Positions 1 to 9,733 of a DNA stretch of 64,000 nucleotides are shown here, one piece after another. Below the pieces are notes generated by a model. The model searched no databases, was not told where the DNA came from, and saw only the letters and a list, made by a program, of their open reading frames with translations. Numbering within the stretch: the stretch's first letter is position 1; the number at the start of each line of letters is the position of its first letter. Both the position numbers and the translations under genes were made by a program. Source of the DNA: Caproiciproducens faecalis (GTDB lineage Bacteria; Bacillota; Clostridia; Oscillospirales; Acutalibacteraceae); NCBI RefSeq assembly GCF_019448085.1, contig NZ_JAGFNZ010000002.1, positions 62,001 through 126,000 of the forward strand, read 5' to 3'.

Positions 1-1169
1 TGCGCAGATTTTGAGGCAGAGGTTTCCGGGCTGTTTCTTCCGTGCATACCATTGCCGAAATGAACGTTGTAAACGGAATGGTCAAAAGCATTCCCAAACT
101 GCCCACCAGCGACTGCAGAAATTCGACAATGATCTCCTCCTGATTCAGAAGCTGTAAAACCGGATAATTGGAAGCCGCGTAAATAATCAGAGTCACCAGA
201 CTGCTTCCTACATAAGCCAGAATCAGCGTGTTCATCATCGTTCCCATGATGTCTCTGCCAATATTCAGACCGGATTTAATCAGAATACTTTGAAATACGC
301 CTGCCCCTATTCGACTTAATTTCAACTAGAGAAGATGCAATAGACATTGCCACGTCCATGGTGGCGCCAAGTGCTCCAATGGTAACCATTGCAAAAACTA
401 CCGCCTGTAGGTTGAGCGACTGGTCGGAAAACAACTCCATCAACCTTGAAGACTGGTCATTGTAAAATCCGGTCAGTTTCATGGTGTGATTGAACAGTAA
501 ATAAATACCGCCTGAGAAAACGACCCCGCCAATGCATCCCAGCGCAGCCGCCAGACTTTTTCGGTTGATTCCACCCGTCAGCAGAAATGTAACACAGATC
601 ACATAAACGCAGACCAGGATAGTGCAGAAGTAAATATTGAAACCCGCCAGAATCAGCGGCAGAAAAACATAAAACACAGACAGGCAGGTCAAAAGCAGGG
701 CAATTACGGTATGAACTCCTTTTCTGCCGCCGAAAATCAAAATCACGGCCGCCAGAATCACGGACAAAATGATGATCTGATCGATTCTCTCATAATTCTC
801 AAAAGCCCACTGTGTTCCCTGATCCTGCGTTAACTTTCCCAGAACCACATTATCTTTTTCGCTCACCGCAGGCGGCATAGTACGATTGTTGGCGTAGGCA
901 TACTGGGTGGCCTGTACGACTTGCCCTTTATTTTGCCCGCTGGTGATCTTTGCTGTAAAAGTTACAATGGTTCTGGTTGTATCACTCTGATCCGGTACCG
1001 CACCGTCCACACTGACCACCTGAGCAAAAACCTGATCGTCCAGTTCCGAATCTCTGCTTTGTACGAGAATGCTGAGTTTATGCTGCTGAGCAATACGGTT
1101 TCCTCCAAAAAGGAACAGAATGGATACTATCAGAATCAAAAGATAAACTGTCCTGTTTTTTCCGTACAT
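1..1169 (-). pseudogene. YibE/F family membrane protein, frameshifted and cut by window edge
   Basis: The start at 1169 follows a GAAGGTG ribosome site and encodes an N-terminal anchor helix, an extracytoplasmic domain, then several membrane helices in the YibE/F arrangement, up to MDVAMSIASSLVEIK. The frame then runs into a stop at 276. Near 305-315 the reading must slip by one base: the other minus frame continues without a stop to position 1 and contains GLNIGRDIMGTMMNTLILAY, the conserved next segment of YibE/F proteins. So the gene is either truly broken or carries a one-base error. It lies alone, and its 3' end is outside the window. Function of the family is unknown; a transport role is often assumed. 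Confidence 0.75.
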
Positions 1170-1243
1170 ACCATCACCTTCGTTAGCTATTTGTATGTTC
1201 AGAAGATAACAGTTATGTAACTTTTCTGTCCGATTTTCATAGC

Positions 1244-1269
1244 AAAAAAGGCCGCTGTGAAGCGACCTT
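1244..1269 (-). terminator. Intrinsic terminator after nitroreductase gene
   Basis: Nine-pair stem (1248-1256 with 1261-1269, one G-T pair), four-base loop, followed on the minus strand by a T run. It lies just downstream of the nitroreductase stop. Confidence 0.75.
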
Positions 1270-1315
1270 AAAGTTGAACCTTACGCATGAATAATTCTCT
1301 CATTTGAGTCTGACG

Positions 1316-2035
1316 TTATTTATTGAAATTTTTCAGATGCTCCGAAACTGACCGATTCATTTCTAGTGTAAAATCAGACATGTACTTCCTTTTGCAGAAA
1401 GCTTCCAGACTCTCTTTGCTTCCCGTTTCGCCGTACATGCTTAGAAGTTCTTCCGGCTGCATTTCCCTGTAGGAGTTCTCGTGAACAATATGTTTTGGAT
1501 CAAAGCGCCTTGGTTTCACCCGGTCTTTCTGCTGCTGGGTGGGATATCCGTAAACCACCATAACGGCCGGGAGCGTGTATTGCGGCAAGGAGAGAAGTTC
1601 CCTGACTTTTTCACAATTTTCAAGAATATCCCCGATATAGCAGGAGCCAAGTCCCAGCGACTGAGCCGCCGTTACCGTATTCTGCGCCGCAATGATGGCG
1701 TCGGAGCAGGCAAGCAGCAGGTCGCCCGGCCCGGGCTTACGAGGTGACAACCCCGCGGCATTGAACATTTTATACCATTTGTCATAATCCGCCGTAAAAA
1801 CAAAGACGAGCGGGGCTTTGGCAATAAACGGCTGATTGTCACAAAGGACGGACAGCCGTTCTTTGATTTTACTGTCCGTCACATCAATAACGGTGTAAAG
1901 CATCATATTCCCGGCCGTCGGCGCTTCAAAAGCCGAGGCGAGAATTTCATTTTTCACCTCAGCAGAAACTTCCCGCTTTTCAAAAACGCGTACGGATTTT
2001 CTCTCTTTGAGTTGTTTCAAAACTTCATTTTCCAA
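1316..2035 (-). CDS. Nitroreductase family protein (FMN-dependent)
   Basis: A 239-residue protein of the nitroreductase fold, which uses FMN and NAD(P)H to reduce nitro compounds, quinones or flavins in the cytoplasm. Visible family features are the N-terminal RKSVRVFE segment that binds the FMN phosphate, the APTAGNMMLYT helix, and GLGSCYIGDI near residues 140-150. I chose the TTG start at 2035 because a perfect AGGAGG lies eight bases upstream; the in-frame ATG at 2077 lies upstream of that site and has none of its own. An extended -10 (TGCTATAAT, 2066-2074) precedes it. Substrate unknown. Confidence 0.85.
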   Translation of the reverse strand: MENEVLKQLKERKSVRVFEKREVSAEVKNEILASAFEAPTAGNMMLYTVIDVTDSKIKERLSVLCDNQPFIAKAPLVFVFTADYDKWYKMFNAAGLSPRKPGPGDLLLACSDAIIAAQNTVTAAQSLGLGSCYIGDILENCEKVRELLSLPQYTLPAVMVVYGYPTQQQKDRVKPRRFDPKHIVHENSYREMQPEELLSMYGETGSKESLEAFCKRKYMSDFTLEMNRSVSEHLKNFNK

Positions 2036-2065
2036 TCTGTTTTCCTCCTGATTACATTTACGCTT

Positions 2066-2074
2066 ATTATAGCA
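2066..2074 (-). promoter_or_regulatory. Extended -10 promoter for nitroreductase gene
   Basis: TG-C-TATAAT on the minus strand, 30 bases before the TTG start, without a convincing -35 box. Confidence 0.5.
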
Positions 2075-2122
2075 CAATGAAAGGGAGTTTCTCTATGAGC
2101 AATCTGGAATTTTTTCTGTATT

Positions 2123-3316
2123 TCAAGAAACCTCTTCCGCCCGCGGAGTCCCCGTTTGAAACGCGGCTGAAAGGCGTAAGGTAAAGAACAGCAGTCCTAT
2201 CCCGCAGAGTAAAAGCACATAAGGCATCAGGGAAAAAGAAATATGTGAGAAAAGCTGGCCGAACAGCGGCGGCATCAGCGTGGTTCCGGTGTAGGCGCAC
2301 GCCATCTGCAGCCCCATCGCCGCCTGAGCATTCTCATTTTTAAAATAAACCGGCGTCTGATGAAGCATGGACGGGAAAATCGGCGCAAGTCCCAAACCGA
2401 CAAGAATCAACGCGCACAGGGTAACCGGATCCGGCAGAGGAAGCAGCATCAGGACACAGCCGAAAATCAGAAGAATGGTTCCATAATGTATTAATTTTTC
2501 ATTGCTTAATTTCACCGAAACAAATCCGCTCAGCATACGCCCAGCCGTAATTCCCAAAAAGAACAGAGAAATCCAGCCCGCCGCGCTTTCCGGAGGGATT
2601 CCCTTCGCCTTTGCCAGGTAGCTGGCGCCCCAGAGGATTACAGAGCTTTCCGCGGATATGTAAAGAAAAAAAGTCAGCATGGCGAAAGCCGCCGTCTTTG
2701 TATGAAGCAGTGCAAACGGATTCTTCTTTCCTGCGGCTTCTTTTGCTGCATCCGGGGCATCGGCCGCCGGGTGCTCAAATTTTCGCCACATGGGAAGAGA
2801 AAACAGCAGAAGCCCCACCAGCACAAACTGAATCATCGAAATACTCCGGTAGCCGCTGCGCCAGCCGTATCCCGAATGTGCCAGAGCGGAAACCAGAACG
2901 GGGCCCAGCATGGCGCCGATTCCCCACGAGCAGTGCAGCCAGTTCATGTGCTTTGCCTCATAATGTTCGGCGACAAATTCGTTGAGCCCCGAATCCACCG
3001 CCCCCGCGCCCAGCCCCAGCGGAACCGCCATCACCAGCAGCCACGGAAAGGAGGGGGCTAAAGAGTAACCCAGCAGCGCGACGGCAGTCATTGCCACACT
3101 GACCACCGTTACCCTTCCCGTGCCGCACCGGCGGATCAGCCGGTGGGAAAACAGACTGGAAACAATCGTACTGCCCGACATCACCGCGGAAATAAATCCG
3201 GCGTTTCCTACCGGTACCCCTAGCGCCGTGTTCATCATCGGCCACGAGGAGCCGAGGAGGGAATCCGGAAGCCCCAAACTGATAAATGCCAAATAGATTA
3301 AAGATAAAAAAACCAT
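2123..3316 (-). CDS. MFS transporter
   Basis: A 397-residue membrane protein with about twelve hydrophobic helices and a hydrophilic central loop near residues 185-205 (FEHPAADAPDAAKEAAGKKN), as in major facilitator superfamily carriers. The LGLPDSLLGSSWPMM N-terminus is like the fucose-permease/YbjJ-type subgroup, which often moves sugars. The ATG at 3316 is preceded by AGGAGG at a five-base distance; the upstream in-frame start (3337) overlaps the previous gene and has no such site. It follows the ROK regulator by 17 bases, so the two are one operon and the carrier is probably controlled by that regulator. Substrate not identified. Confidence 0.85.
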   Translation of the reverse strand: MVFLSLIYLAFISLGLPDSLLGSSWPMMNTALGVPVGNAGFISAVMSGSTIVSSLFSHRLIRRCGTGRVTVVSVAMTAVALLGYSLAPSFPWLLVMAVPLGLGAGAVDSGLNEFVAEHYEAKHMNWLHCSWGIGAMLGPVLVSALAHSGYGWRSGYRSISMIQFVLVGLLLFSLPMWRKFEHPAADAPDAAKEAAGKKNPFALLHTKTAAFAMLTFFLYISAESSVILWGASYLAKAKGIPPESAAGWISLFFLGITAGRMLSGFVSVKLSNEKLIHYGTILLIFGCVLMLLPLPDPVTLCALILVGLGLAPIFPSMLHQTPVYFKNENAQAAMGLQMACAYTGTTLMPPLFGQLFSHISFSLMPYVLLLCGIGLLFFTLRLSAAFQTGTPRAEEVS

Positions 3317-3333
3317 ATGCTCCTCCTGCTTTG

Positions 3334-4350
3334 TCAAAATTCACACTGCCCGCAGTGTTCATCCGCGCCATTCCGGTAAACCGCTATCGCCTGCGCGGTC
3401 AAACCGGAAAGAATGTCGGTTTCCAACGCATCGCTGAAGGACAGAGAGGGAAAAATCTCTTTTTCCGCAAACGCGGGAATAGCCTGCCGAATGGCTTCCC
3501 TCAAGCCATCCGTAAAGAAATCACCGTACAGAACAACATACGCCGGGTTCACAATGGCGCAAACCGTACCTACCAATTTCAGAATCGCGGGGCCGATTTC
3601 TTTCGGGTTATGGTAATCAACGGAATCCCAGTCAATTCCCAACGGCAAAAGCGCCACTTCACCGGCATACCCGCCGGCTCCCTTCAGAATTTTGCCGTCA
3701 ATCATAATCCCCGACCCGGGGGCGAAATACCTGGGAAAATAAATTCCCGCCAGGACGCAGGGCTGTCCGGCCCTGTCGCTGTATCCATATACCGCCGCGT
3801 TGACATCGTTTTCCACAATCACGGGCATTTGGTATTTGCTGCGGAAATGTTCCAAAAAAGGCACCCCTACCAGCTGTTCGTAATCATTGGTCAAAGCCAC
3901 GCCGTTGTGCACTACTCCCGGCAGGGAAACCGCGAGCACACGGATAGTCGGATAGTCGCAAAGGCAGGAATCGATGATGTTTTCAAAGCTGGAGAGTTCC
4001 ATATTTTCACAGGAATATTCGGTTTGCCGAACAATTTCTCCGTACAGGTTCGCAACGCAGGCACAAATCCCGTTTTTTCCGTCCCGGACACGCGCGGAAA
4101 GCGCGAGCACATGGGCATGCTCCGCAGAAAAGGAATAGGCCTGCGAGGGCCTTCCGCCGGTAGCGGAAACCAGCTCTCCCGGAACGACTTCTCCCTTTTC
4201 CACAAGGTCACTCAGAATATTGCCGACCGTGGCAAAGCTCAGTCCCGTCAGCTGGGACAGTTCCCGGATGGTTGCCGTTTTGCGGGAATACAGTGTCCAC
4301 AGAACCGTGTGAACGTTTTGCTGTTTGATATCCAGTACATTGACAGCCAT
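3334..4350 (-). CDS. ROK family transcriptional repressor (NagC/XylR type)
   Basis: A 338-residue regulator with an N-terminal winged helix-turn-helix (about residues 15-65, TIRELSQLTGLSFATVGNILSDL) and a C-terminal ROK sugar-kinase-like domain. The kinase part lacks a clean phosphate-binding DLGGT motif and the usual CxCGxxGCxE zinc motif, so it probably binds a sugar without phosphorylating it. It is the first gene of an operon with the MFS transporter. A long palindrome sits on its own promoter (4370-4400), which suggests autorepression relieved by a sugar. Confidence 0.85.
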   Translation of the reverse strand: MAVNVLDIKQQNVHTVLWTLYSRKTATIRELSQLTGLSFATVGNILSDLVEKGEVVPGELVSATGGRPSQAYSFSAEHAHVLALSARVRDGKNGICACVANLYGEIVRQTEYSCENMELSSFENIIDSCLCDYPTIRVLAVSLPGVVHNGVALTNDYEQLVGVPFLEHFRSKYQMPVIVENDVNAAVYGYSDRAGQPCVLAGIYFPRYFAPGSGIMIDGKILKGAGGYAGEVALLPLGIDWDSVDYHNPKEIGPAILKLVGTVCAIVNPAYVVLYGDFFTDGLREAIRQAIPAFAEKEIFPSLSFSDALETDILSGLTAQAIAVYRNGADEHCGQCEF

Positions 4351-4369
4351 AACATCGCCCCTATATTTC

Positions 4370-4400
4370 AGTACTTATTATAACTATTATAATAAGTACT
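4370..4400. promoter_or_regulatory. Palindromic operator of the ROK regulator
   Basis: Perfect 14-base arms (AGTACTTATTATAA and its complement) around the three-base centre CTA. It begins right after the -10 box and so covers the predicted transcription start. The TTATTATAA core resembles NagC/Mlc-type ROK operators. Confidence 0.75.
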
Positions 4401-4429
4401 ATTATATGCTGATTGCGCTAAAAAATCAA
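4401..4429 (-). promoter_or_regulatory. Promoter of ROK regulator-MFS operon
   Basis: TTGATT (4424-4429), 17-base spacer, TATAAT (4401-4406), read on the minus strand. Confidence 0.8.
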
Positions 4430-4504
4430 CTCTTTTCAGAGCATGAAATATTACAATCTGAATAAAGCGATTATTTGCACTCAGCGGCGGCATCGCCGGA
4501 AAGA

Positions 4505-4535
4505 AAAACAAAAGCACTCCCGCAAGAGTGCTTTT
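4505..4535 (-). terminator. Terminator of the V-ATPase operon
   Basis: Ten-pair perfect stem (4510-4519 with 4526-4535), six-base loop, T-rich tail on the minus strand, 36 bases after the ntpD stop. Confidence 0.8.
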
Positions 4536-4570
4536 GAATAAAAGCCCGTTTATAAAAACGGATTATATTT

Positions 4571-5233
4571 TTACTGCATTTTTTCCTTGTAATGATGTGC
4601 CTGTTCCAGCATCATGTCTTTTACTTTCATCAGGCGAATCTGGGTGCTGCGCTCGTTTTCGTCGAGTTTCATTGTAATGTAGCGGATACTGTCCTGCATT
4701 TCCGGAATCATCACATGCTCAAGCGCGTTGACCCGGCGCCGGGTCTTTTCAATTTCCGCCGCAAGCAGCTGACAGGCTTTTTCGCACTCCGCCAGCCGGA
4801 GCATATCCGGCAGCAGGTCGGACAGGGATTTTACCGCCGAATCAAGGTCACCGGAAGTAAAGGCATACCCGTAGGAATAAATGTCGTTGGCGTCGGACGT
4901 CCTTGTTTTGTAGTGATATTTCGGTATTTCCACGCTCATCACATTTTGGGTCTCCATCTCCAGAGTGACCTCCTGCTTGGGTGCCATCAGCGCCACGTTC
5001 AGGACTTCATCGGACATAACGGAACGTGCCAGTACAAAATTCCGGTTGGCCGCCGCAATCCCCTGCTCCACTTTTTCCCGAAGCGCTTTATTTTCCCGAA
5101 CAAGGTCAAGAAAACGGCGCATCAGCTCATCACGCTTGTCTTTTAAAAGCTTATGCCCGCGGATTGCCGTGACCAGCTTCTTTTTCAGACGGGTCAGTTC
5201 CATTCGCGTTGGGTTTACATGAACAGTTGCCAA
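4571..5233 (-). CDS. ntpD: V-type ATPase subunit D (central stalk)
   Basis: A 220-residue coiled-coil protein that forms the rotating central shaft of V/A-type ATPases. The N-terminal VNPTRMELTRLKKKL and HKLLKDKRDEL segments are diagnostic, and long alpha-helical coiled coils occupy both ends. I chose the TTG at 5233 because AGGAGG lies nine bases upstream and the product then begins as subunit D proteins do (MATVHVNPTRMEL). It is the last gene of the operon: no H or J homologue follows before the terminator. Confidence 0.95.
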   Translation of the reverse strand: MATVHVNPTRMELTRLKKKLVTAIRGHKLLKDKRDELMRRFLDLVRENKALREKVEQGIAAANRNFVLARSVMSDEVLNVALMAPKQEVTLEMETQNVMSVEIPKYHYKTRTSDANDIYSYGYAFTSGDLDSAVKSLSDLLPDMLRLAECEKACQLLAAEIEKTRRRVNALEHVMIPEMQDSIRYITMKLDENERSTQIRLMKVKDMMLEQAHHYKEKMQ

Positions 5234-5268
5234 AAGCGAATCCCTCCTTTGCAAGGTTTTTCGTACCG

Positions 5269-6639
5269 TTACTTCCCGTAGTACTGATCCAGAAATTCAT
5301 CTTTAATTCTCTTTAACTCACTGCGGGGAAGAATGGAGAGCAGCTTCCAGCCGATGGCAAGCGTTTCTTCAATGTCCCTGTTGGCGTGATACCCCTGGGA
5401 CACATACTCTTTTTCGAATTCATCGGAGAACTTTGCGTAAAGACGGTCGATATCCGTCAGGGCGGCTTCGCCCAGAATCACCATGAGCTCTTTTGCCTCT
5501 TTTCCGCGCGCATAGGCGGCAAACAGCTGGTTCATGGTGTTGGCGTGGTCGGCGCGCGTCTTGCCTTCTCCGATTCCCTTGTCCTTCAGTCGGGAAAGCG
5601 ACGGCAAAACGTCAATGGGCGGGGTGACACCCTTGCGGTACAGTTCACGGCTGAGAATAATCTGTCCTTCCGTAATGTACCCTGTAAGATCGGGAATAGG
5701 ATGCGTCTTGTCATCCTCCGGCATGGTCAGGATCGGGATCAGCGTAATGCTGCCGGGTTTGCCCTTCTGCCTGCCCGCGCGCTCGTAAAGAGAGGCAAGG
5801 TCGGTATACATGTAACCCGGATATCCGCGCCGGCCGGGAACTTCCTTCCGCGCGGCGGAAACCTCGCGCAGAGCGTCCGCGTAATTGGTAATATCGGTCA
5901 GAATAACAAGAACGTGCATATCTTTTTCAAAAGCAAGGTATTCCGCGGCGGTAAGCGCCATTCTGGGAGTCGCGATCCGCTCGACGGCAGGGTCGTTCGC
6001 AAGGTTTACAAACAGTACCGCACGGTCGATTGCGCCCGTTTCCCGAAAGCTTTCGATAAAGAAGTTGGACTCTTCAAAAGTAATTCCCATGGCGGCAAAC
6101 ACAACGGCAAACGGCTCCGAAGTACCGCGCACTTTTGCCTGACGGGCGATCTGAGCGGCCAGATTTGCGTGGGGCAGGCCGCTGGCCGAAAAAATCGGCA
6201 GCTTTTGTCCGCGCACCAGCGTGTTCAATCCATCAATAGCAGAAACGCCGGTCTGGATAAATTCCTGCGGATAATTCCGCGCGGCAGGATTCATGGGAAG
6301 GCCGTTAATGTCCATGCGGCGGTCCGGCAGTATTTCCGGCCCTCCGTCAATCGGGCGGCCCAAGCCGTCGAATACGCGGCTGAGCATATCCTGCGATACA
6401 CCGAGCTCCATACTGCGGCCGAGGAAACGCACCCGGCTGTTGCTCAGGTTAATGCCGGTCGAGCTTTCAAACAGCTGAACCAGCGCGTTTCCGCCGTCTA
6501 TCTCCAGCACCTTACAGCGGCGCTTTTCTCCGCTAGCAAGCTCAATTTCGCCCAATTCGTTATAGTTTACGTTCTCCACGCCCTGCACCAGCATCAGAGG
6601 GCCCGCCACTTCCTGTATGGTTCTGTATTCCTTTGGCAT
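5269..6639 (-). CDS. ntpB: V-type ATPase subunit B (non-catalytic)
   Basis: A 456-residue regulatory nucleotide-binding subunit of the V1 head, alternating with A in the hexamer. It lacks the P-loop present in A, as expected for B. Typical blocks are [27 protein letters not shown] and [18 protein letters not shown]. The ATG at 6639 overlaps the stop of ntpA by one base (TGATG) and has AGGAGG seven bases upstream, so translation is probably coupled to ntpA. Confidence 0.96.
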   Translation of the reverse strand: MPKEYRTIQEVAGPLMLVQGVENVNYNELGEIELASGEKRRCKVLEIDGGNALVQLFESSTGINLSNSRVRFLGRSMELGVSQDMLSRVFDGLGRPIDGGPEILPDRRMDINGLPMNPAARNYPQEFIQTGVSAIDGLNTLVRGQKLPIFSASGLPHANLAAQIARQAKVRGTSEPFAVVFAAMGITFEESNFFIESFRETGAIDRAVLFVNLANDPAVERIATPRMALTAAEYLAFEKDMHVLVILTDITNYADALREVSAARKEVPGRRGYPGYMYTDLASLYERAGRQKGKPGSITLIPILTMPEDDKTHPIPDLTGYITEGQIILSRELYRKGVTPPIDVLPSLSRLKDKGIGEGKTRADHANTMNQLFAAYARGKEAKELMVILGEAALTDIDRLYAKFSDEFEKEYVSQGYHANRDIEETLAIGWKLLSILPRSELKRIKDEFLDQYYGK

Positions 6640-8408
6640 CAATAATCCTCCTTCTGCTCAAGGCTTTGGATTTCTTTGTGCATCACCTGCAGAATATCTT
6701 TGTATTCCTGCTCCATACGGTCGGCGGGAATATACTTAAAGCGGCCGATCCGTTCACGCACCGCCAGAGAGGCCAGTTTGTCGGCAGAAACGCCGCGTGC
6801 AAGCGCATCCACGGCCTCCTGATAATAATCAAGTACCAGTTTCATCATCGTGTACTGCTTTTCCAACGGCGTGTAGGTATCCACTTCATGGAAGGCGTCC
6901 TGATGTAGAAAGTCCTCGCGGATGGAACGGGCGGCCTCCAGTTTTAAGCGGTCCGGCGCGGAAAGGGCGTCCATACCGACCAGCTTTACAATTTCCTGCA
7001 GCTCGGCTTCTTCCTGAAGCAGACGCATGATCCGGCTGCGCTGCTCCATCCAGTCGGGGTGCACATGGGAGTTAAACCACTTTTCCATTGTGTCCACATA
7101 AAGGGAATAGCTGGTCAGCCAGTTGACCGCCGGGAAATGCCTGCGGTACGCCAGCGCGGAATCCAGGCTCCAGAACACCTTGACGATACGAAGCGTCGCC
7201 TGCGAAACCGGCTCTGAAATATCGCCGCCGGGAGGGGAAACAGCCCCGATGACCGAAAGAGCACCTTCTCTGGGGGTGTGGCCAAGGGAGCGTACACGCC
7301 CCGCGCGCTCGTAAAACTGCGCAAGACGGCTGCCTAAATAGGCGGGGTACCCTTCTTCGCCGGGCATTTCTTCCAGTCGGCCGGACATTTCGCGGAGCGC
7401 TTCCGCCCAGCGGGAAGTGGAGTCCGCCATGAGTGCCACGGAATATCCCATATCGCGGAAATATTCCGCAATCGTGATCCCTGTATAGATGGAGGCTTCA
7501 CGGGCGGCAACCGGCATGTCGGAGGTATTGGCAATCAGAACGGTACGCTTCATCAGAGAATACCCGGTTTTCGGATCCTTCAGCTCGGGAAACTCATTTA
7601 ATACGTCCGTCATTTCGTTGCCGCGTTCCCCGCAGCCAATGTAAACCACAATATCCGCTTCCGCCCACTTTGCCAGCTGATGCTGCACAACGGTTTTTCC
7701 GCTGCCGAACGGGCCGGGAACCGCCGCCACGCCGCCTTTTGCAATAGGAAACAGCGTGTCGATCACGCGCTGTCCGGTGACAAGCGGCATTTCAGGGGAC
7801 AGCTTTTCCAGATACGGCCTGCCTACACGAACCGGCCATTTCTGCATAAGCGGGACTGCATGCTCCTCTCCGTCGGAGGAGCGTACCGTGGCGATATGCT
7901 CCGTTACGGTGAAATCGCCTTCCGAAATACCGGAAACCGTTCCGTTTACACCGTTTGGAACCATAATTCTGTGTACTACGATTTCCGTTTCCTGCACGGT
8001 GCCCAGAATATCCCCCGCGGTCACCGCGTCCCCTTCGGAAACACAGGGAACAAAGTGCCACTTAATGTCGCGCTTGAGCGCGGGAATTTCCACACCGCGG
8101 TGCAGACTGTTGCCGGAAGCCTTCATAATATCATCCAGCGGGCGCTGAATCCCGTCAAAAATACTGCCGATCAGCCCCGGCCCAAGTTCTACGCTCAGCG
8201 GGGCGCCGGTAGATTCGACCGGCTCGCCCGGCCCCAGCCCGGAGGTTTCCTCGTAAACCTGAATGGAAGCGCGATCCCCGTGAATTTCTATGATTTCACC
8301 GATCAGCCGCTGGTCGCTGACACGCACAACGTCGAACATGTTGGCGTCACGCATTCCTTCCGCAATGACCAGCGGTCCGGCGACTTTCCGGATCGTTCCT
8401 TTACTCAT
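6639..8408 (-). CDS. ntpA: V-type ATPase subunit A (catalytic)
   Basis: A 589-residue catalytic subunit that hydrolyses or makes ATP in the V1 head. It has the P-loop GPFGSGKTV near residue 230, the non-homologous insert typical of A subunits before it, and the [20 protein letters not shown] segment. The ATG at 8408 follows AGGTGA and yields [14 protein letters not shown], the normal A-subunit start; a longer upstream reading would run into ntpG. It lies four bases after ntpG. Confidence 0.97.
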   Translation of the reverse strand: MSKGTIRKVAGPLVIAEGMRDANMFDVVRVSDQRLIGEIIEIHGDRASIQVYEETSGLGPGEPVESTGAPLSVELGPGLIGSIFDGIQRPLDDIMKASGNSLHRGVEIPALKRDIKWHFVPCVSEGDAVTAGDILGTVQETEIVVHRIMVPNGVNGTVSGISEGDFTVTEHIATVRSSDGEEHAVPLMQKWPVRVGRPYLEKLSPEMPLVTGQRVIDTLFPIAKGGVAAVPGPFGSGKTVVQHQLAKWAEADIVVYIGCGERGNEMTDVLNEFPELKDPKTGYSLMKRTVLIANTSDMPVAAREASIYTGITIAEYFRDMGYSVALMADSTSRWAEALREMSGRLEEMPGEEGYPAYLGSRLAQFYERAGRVRSLGHTPREGALSVIGAVSPPGGDISEPVSQATLRIVKVFWSLDSALAYRRHFPAVNWLTSYSLYVDTMEKWFNSHVHPDWMEQRSRIMRLLQEEAELQEIVKLVGMDALSAPDRLKLEAARSIREDFLHQDAFHEVDTYTPLEKQYTMMKLVLDYYQEAVDALARGVSADKLASLAVRERIGRFKYIPADRMEQEYKDILQVMHKEIQSLEQKEDY

Positions 8409-8412
8409 ATTG

Positions 8413-8748
8413 TCACCTGCTCTTTTCGTTTTCATCGTTAAAGATAATGTCGGAACCAACGGCCTGTTCCACCGATTTGCGAACATGCGCCATTCCGGCT
8501 CCCGTATTTCCCGAAACGCCGGGAATCAGAATAATCGCGGGAACACGCTGTGCGCGGTACCGGTCAACCTCCGGTTCCAGCGCGTCGGCCAGCGCTTCCG
8601 TTATATAAATGACCGCGTATCCGCTTTCCGCCAGCCTGCGCAGGGTTTTGGCGGCTTGGGCGGGTTCGGCCGCCGGGTAAACGTCAAGTCCAAGGGCCGC
8701 AAAACCGTAAACGCTGTCACGGTCGCCCATCACTGCAATCTTATACAT
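8413..8748 (-). CDS. ntpG: V-type ATPase subunit F (central stalk)
   Basis: A 111-residue Rossmann-like protein ([20 protein letters not shown]) that binds subunit D in the central stalk. Called NtpG in Enterococcus and AtpF/VatF elsewhere. Its start overlaps the end of ntpC by eight bases. Confidence 0.92.
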   Translation of the reverse strand: MYKIAVMGDRDSVYGFAALGLDVYPAAEPAQAAKTLRRLAESGYAVIYITEALADALEPEVDRYRAQRVPAIILIPGVSGNTGAGMAHVRKSVEQAVGSDIIFNDENEKSR

Positions 8749-9712
8749 ACATTTCCCTCAGCCTTTCGCGCACAGATTGCTCCGGCAGATGATTCCGCTT
8801 ACCGGACAGAATCATGCGCACCGCACGAATTTCATTCTCCCTTGCAAGGTAGTAAGCCACCAGCGGGCCGATCGTGAGCGGGTTGTATTTCTGCGGACGA
8901 ATCGCCCGCAGTATCCGGTTGTCACACCAGCGCTCAAACGCGGAAACCGATTCTCTCAGCGCGTCCTGTGCGTCCGCATAGGGAGTGGTATGCAAATACT
9001 GGTAGAATTTTTCCTGACCCTGAGCGGCGGCATGTGCCAGTTCCTCAACGGAAAGAGAATCACACGGAGCCAAAGCACGCAGAATGACGGACAGCGGCTT
9101 CCCGGTCGCGCAGGCGCGCGCGGCAATTTTGATATCCGCGGCGGCAACCGTCAGTTCCGCGTATTCACGGATCAGATCGTTTTTGGACGCTTCTCCTGCG
9201 TTTTTCACAGCCACCAGGGACGCCCGGTCCAAAATAAAATCGCAAAGCTGCCCGTCGCCGGTATGAAGAAGCACATCAAACGCCTCCTGCGCCGGTGCGC
9301 GCATCGCTTCCGGCAAAAGCGAATAGTCGCGTTCCCGAACCGCCTGCAGAATTGTTTGCGGTTCCACCGTGCCGCCACTCAGAAAAATTCCCTGCGGGTC
9401 CGTATCTGAGTACACCGTTTTAATGGCAGCTTTTAAATTATGGTAATCGTTTCCATAAAAAAATACCGAAAAATCGGACAGGTTATCCAGTAATTCCCGC
9501 AACAGAGCCCATGTCTTTTCCCGCTCCGCCTCCAGCATCTTTTCCGGACTGTCGTAACTTTTCGCGTCCCCCCAGCCCCTGCTGTGAAGCAGCGAAAGGC
9601 ACTCTTCCTCGTCTTTTGCACTAAGAAGCTGCTCCAGCGCCTGTGTGTTCAGCAAAGAAAGTTCCTTTGAACGAATACGCGCCACCGCATAAGCGTACTG
9701 CGTGTCGGACAT
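8741..9712 (-). CDS. ntpC: V-type ATPase subunit C/d (rotor-stalk connector)
   Basis: A 323-residue, mostly helical protein that connects the central shaft to the membrane ring. The start YAYAVARIRSKE, the FFYGNDYHNLKAAIK block and the C-terminal YYLARENEIRAVRMIL are typical of the archaeal/bacterial C (eukaryotic d) subunit. It overlaps ntpG by eight bases. Confidence 0.93.
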   Translation of the reverse strand: MSDTQYAYAVARIRSKELSLLNTQALEQLLSAKDEEECLSLLHSRGWGDAKSYDSPEKMLEAEREKTWALLRELLDNLSDFSVFFYGNDYHNLKAAIKTVYSDTDPQGIFLSGGTVEPQTILQAVRERDYSLLPEAMRAPAQEAFDVLLHTGDGQLCDFILDRASLVAVKNAGEASKNDLIREYAELTVAAADIKIAARACATGKPLSVILRALAPCDSLSVEELAHAAAQGQEKFYQYLHTTPYADAQDALRESVSAFERWCDNRILRAIRPQKYNPLTIGPLVAYYLARENEIRAVRMILSGKRNHLPEQSVRERLREMYV

Positions 9713-9733
9713 CAGATCACCCTCCTTCTGCTT

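Noticed and set aside
305-315. Programmed frameshifting in the YibE/F gene
   Set aside because: No slippery heptamer, internal Shine-Dalgarno or downstream structure is visible; a mutation or sequence error is simpler.
3286-4383. Long plus-strand reading frame of 365 codons opposite the ROK regulator
   Set aside because: It lies antisense to a clear ROK protein, has no ribosome site or family motif, and arises from the codon pattern of the real gene.
5386-6645. 419-codon plus-strand frame opposite ntpB
   Set aside because: Antisense shadow of a highly conserved ATPase subunit; composition is unlike a real protein.
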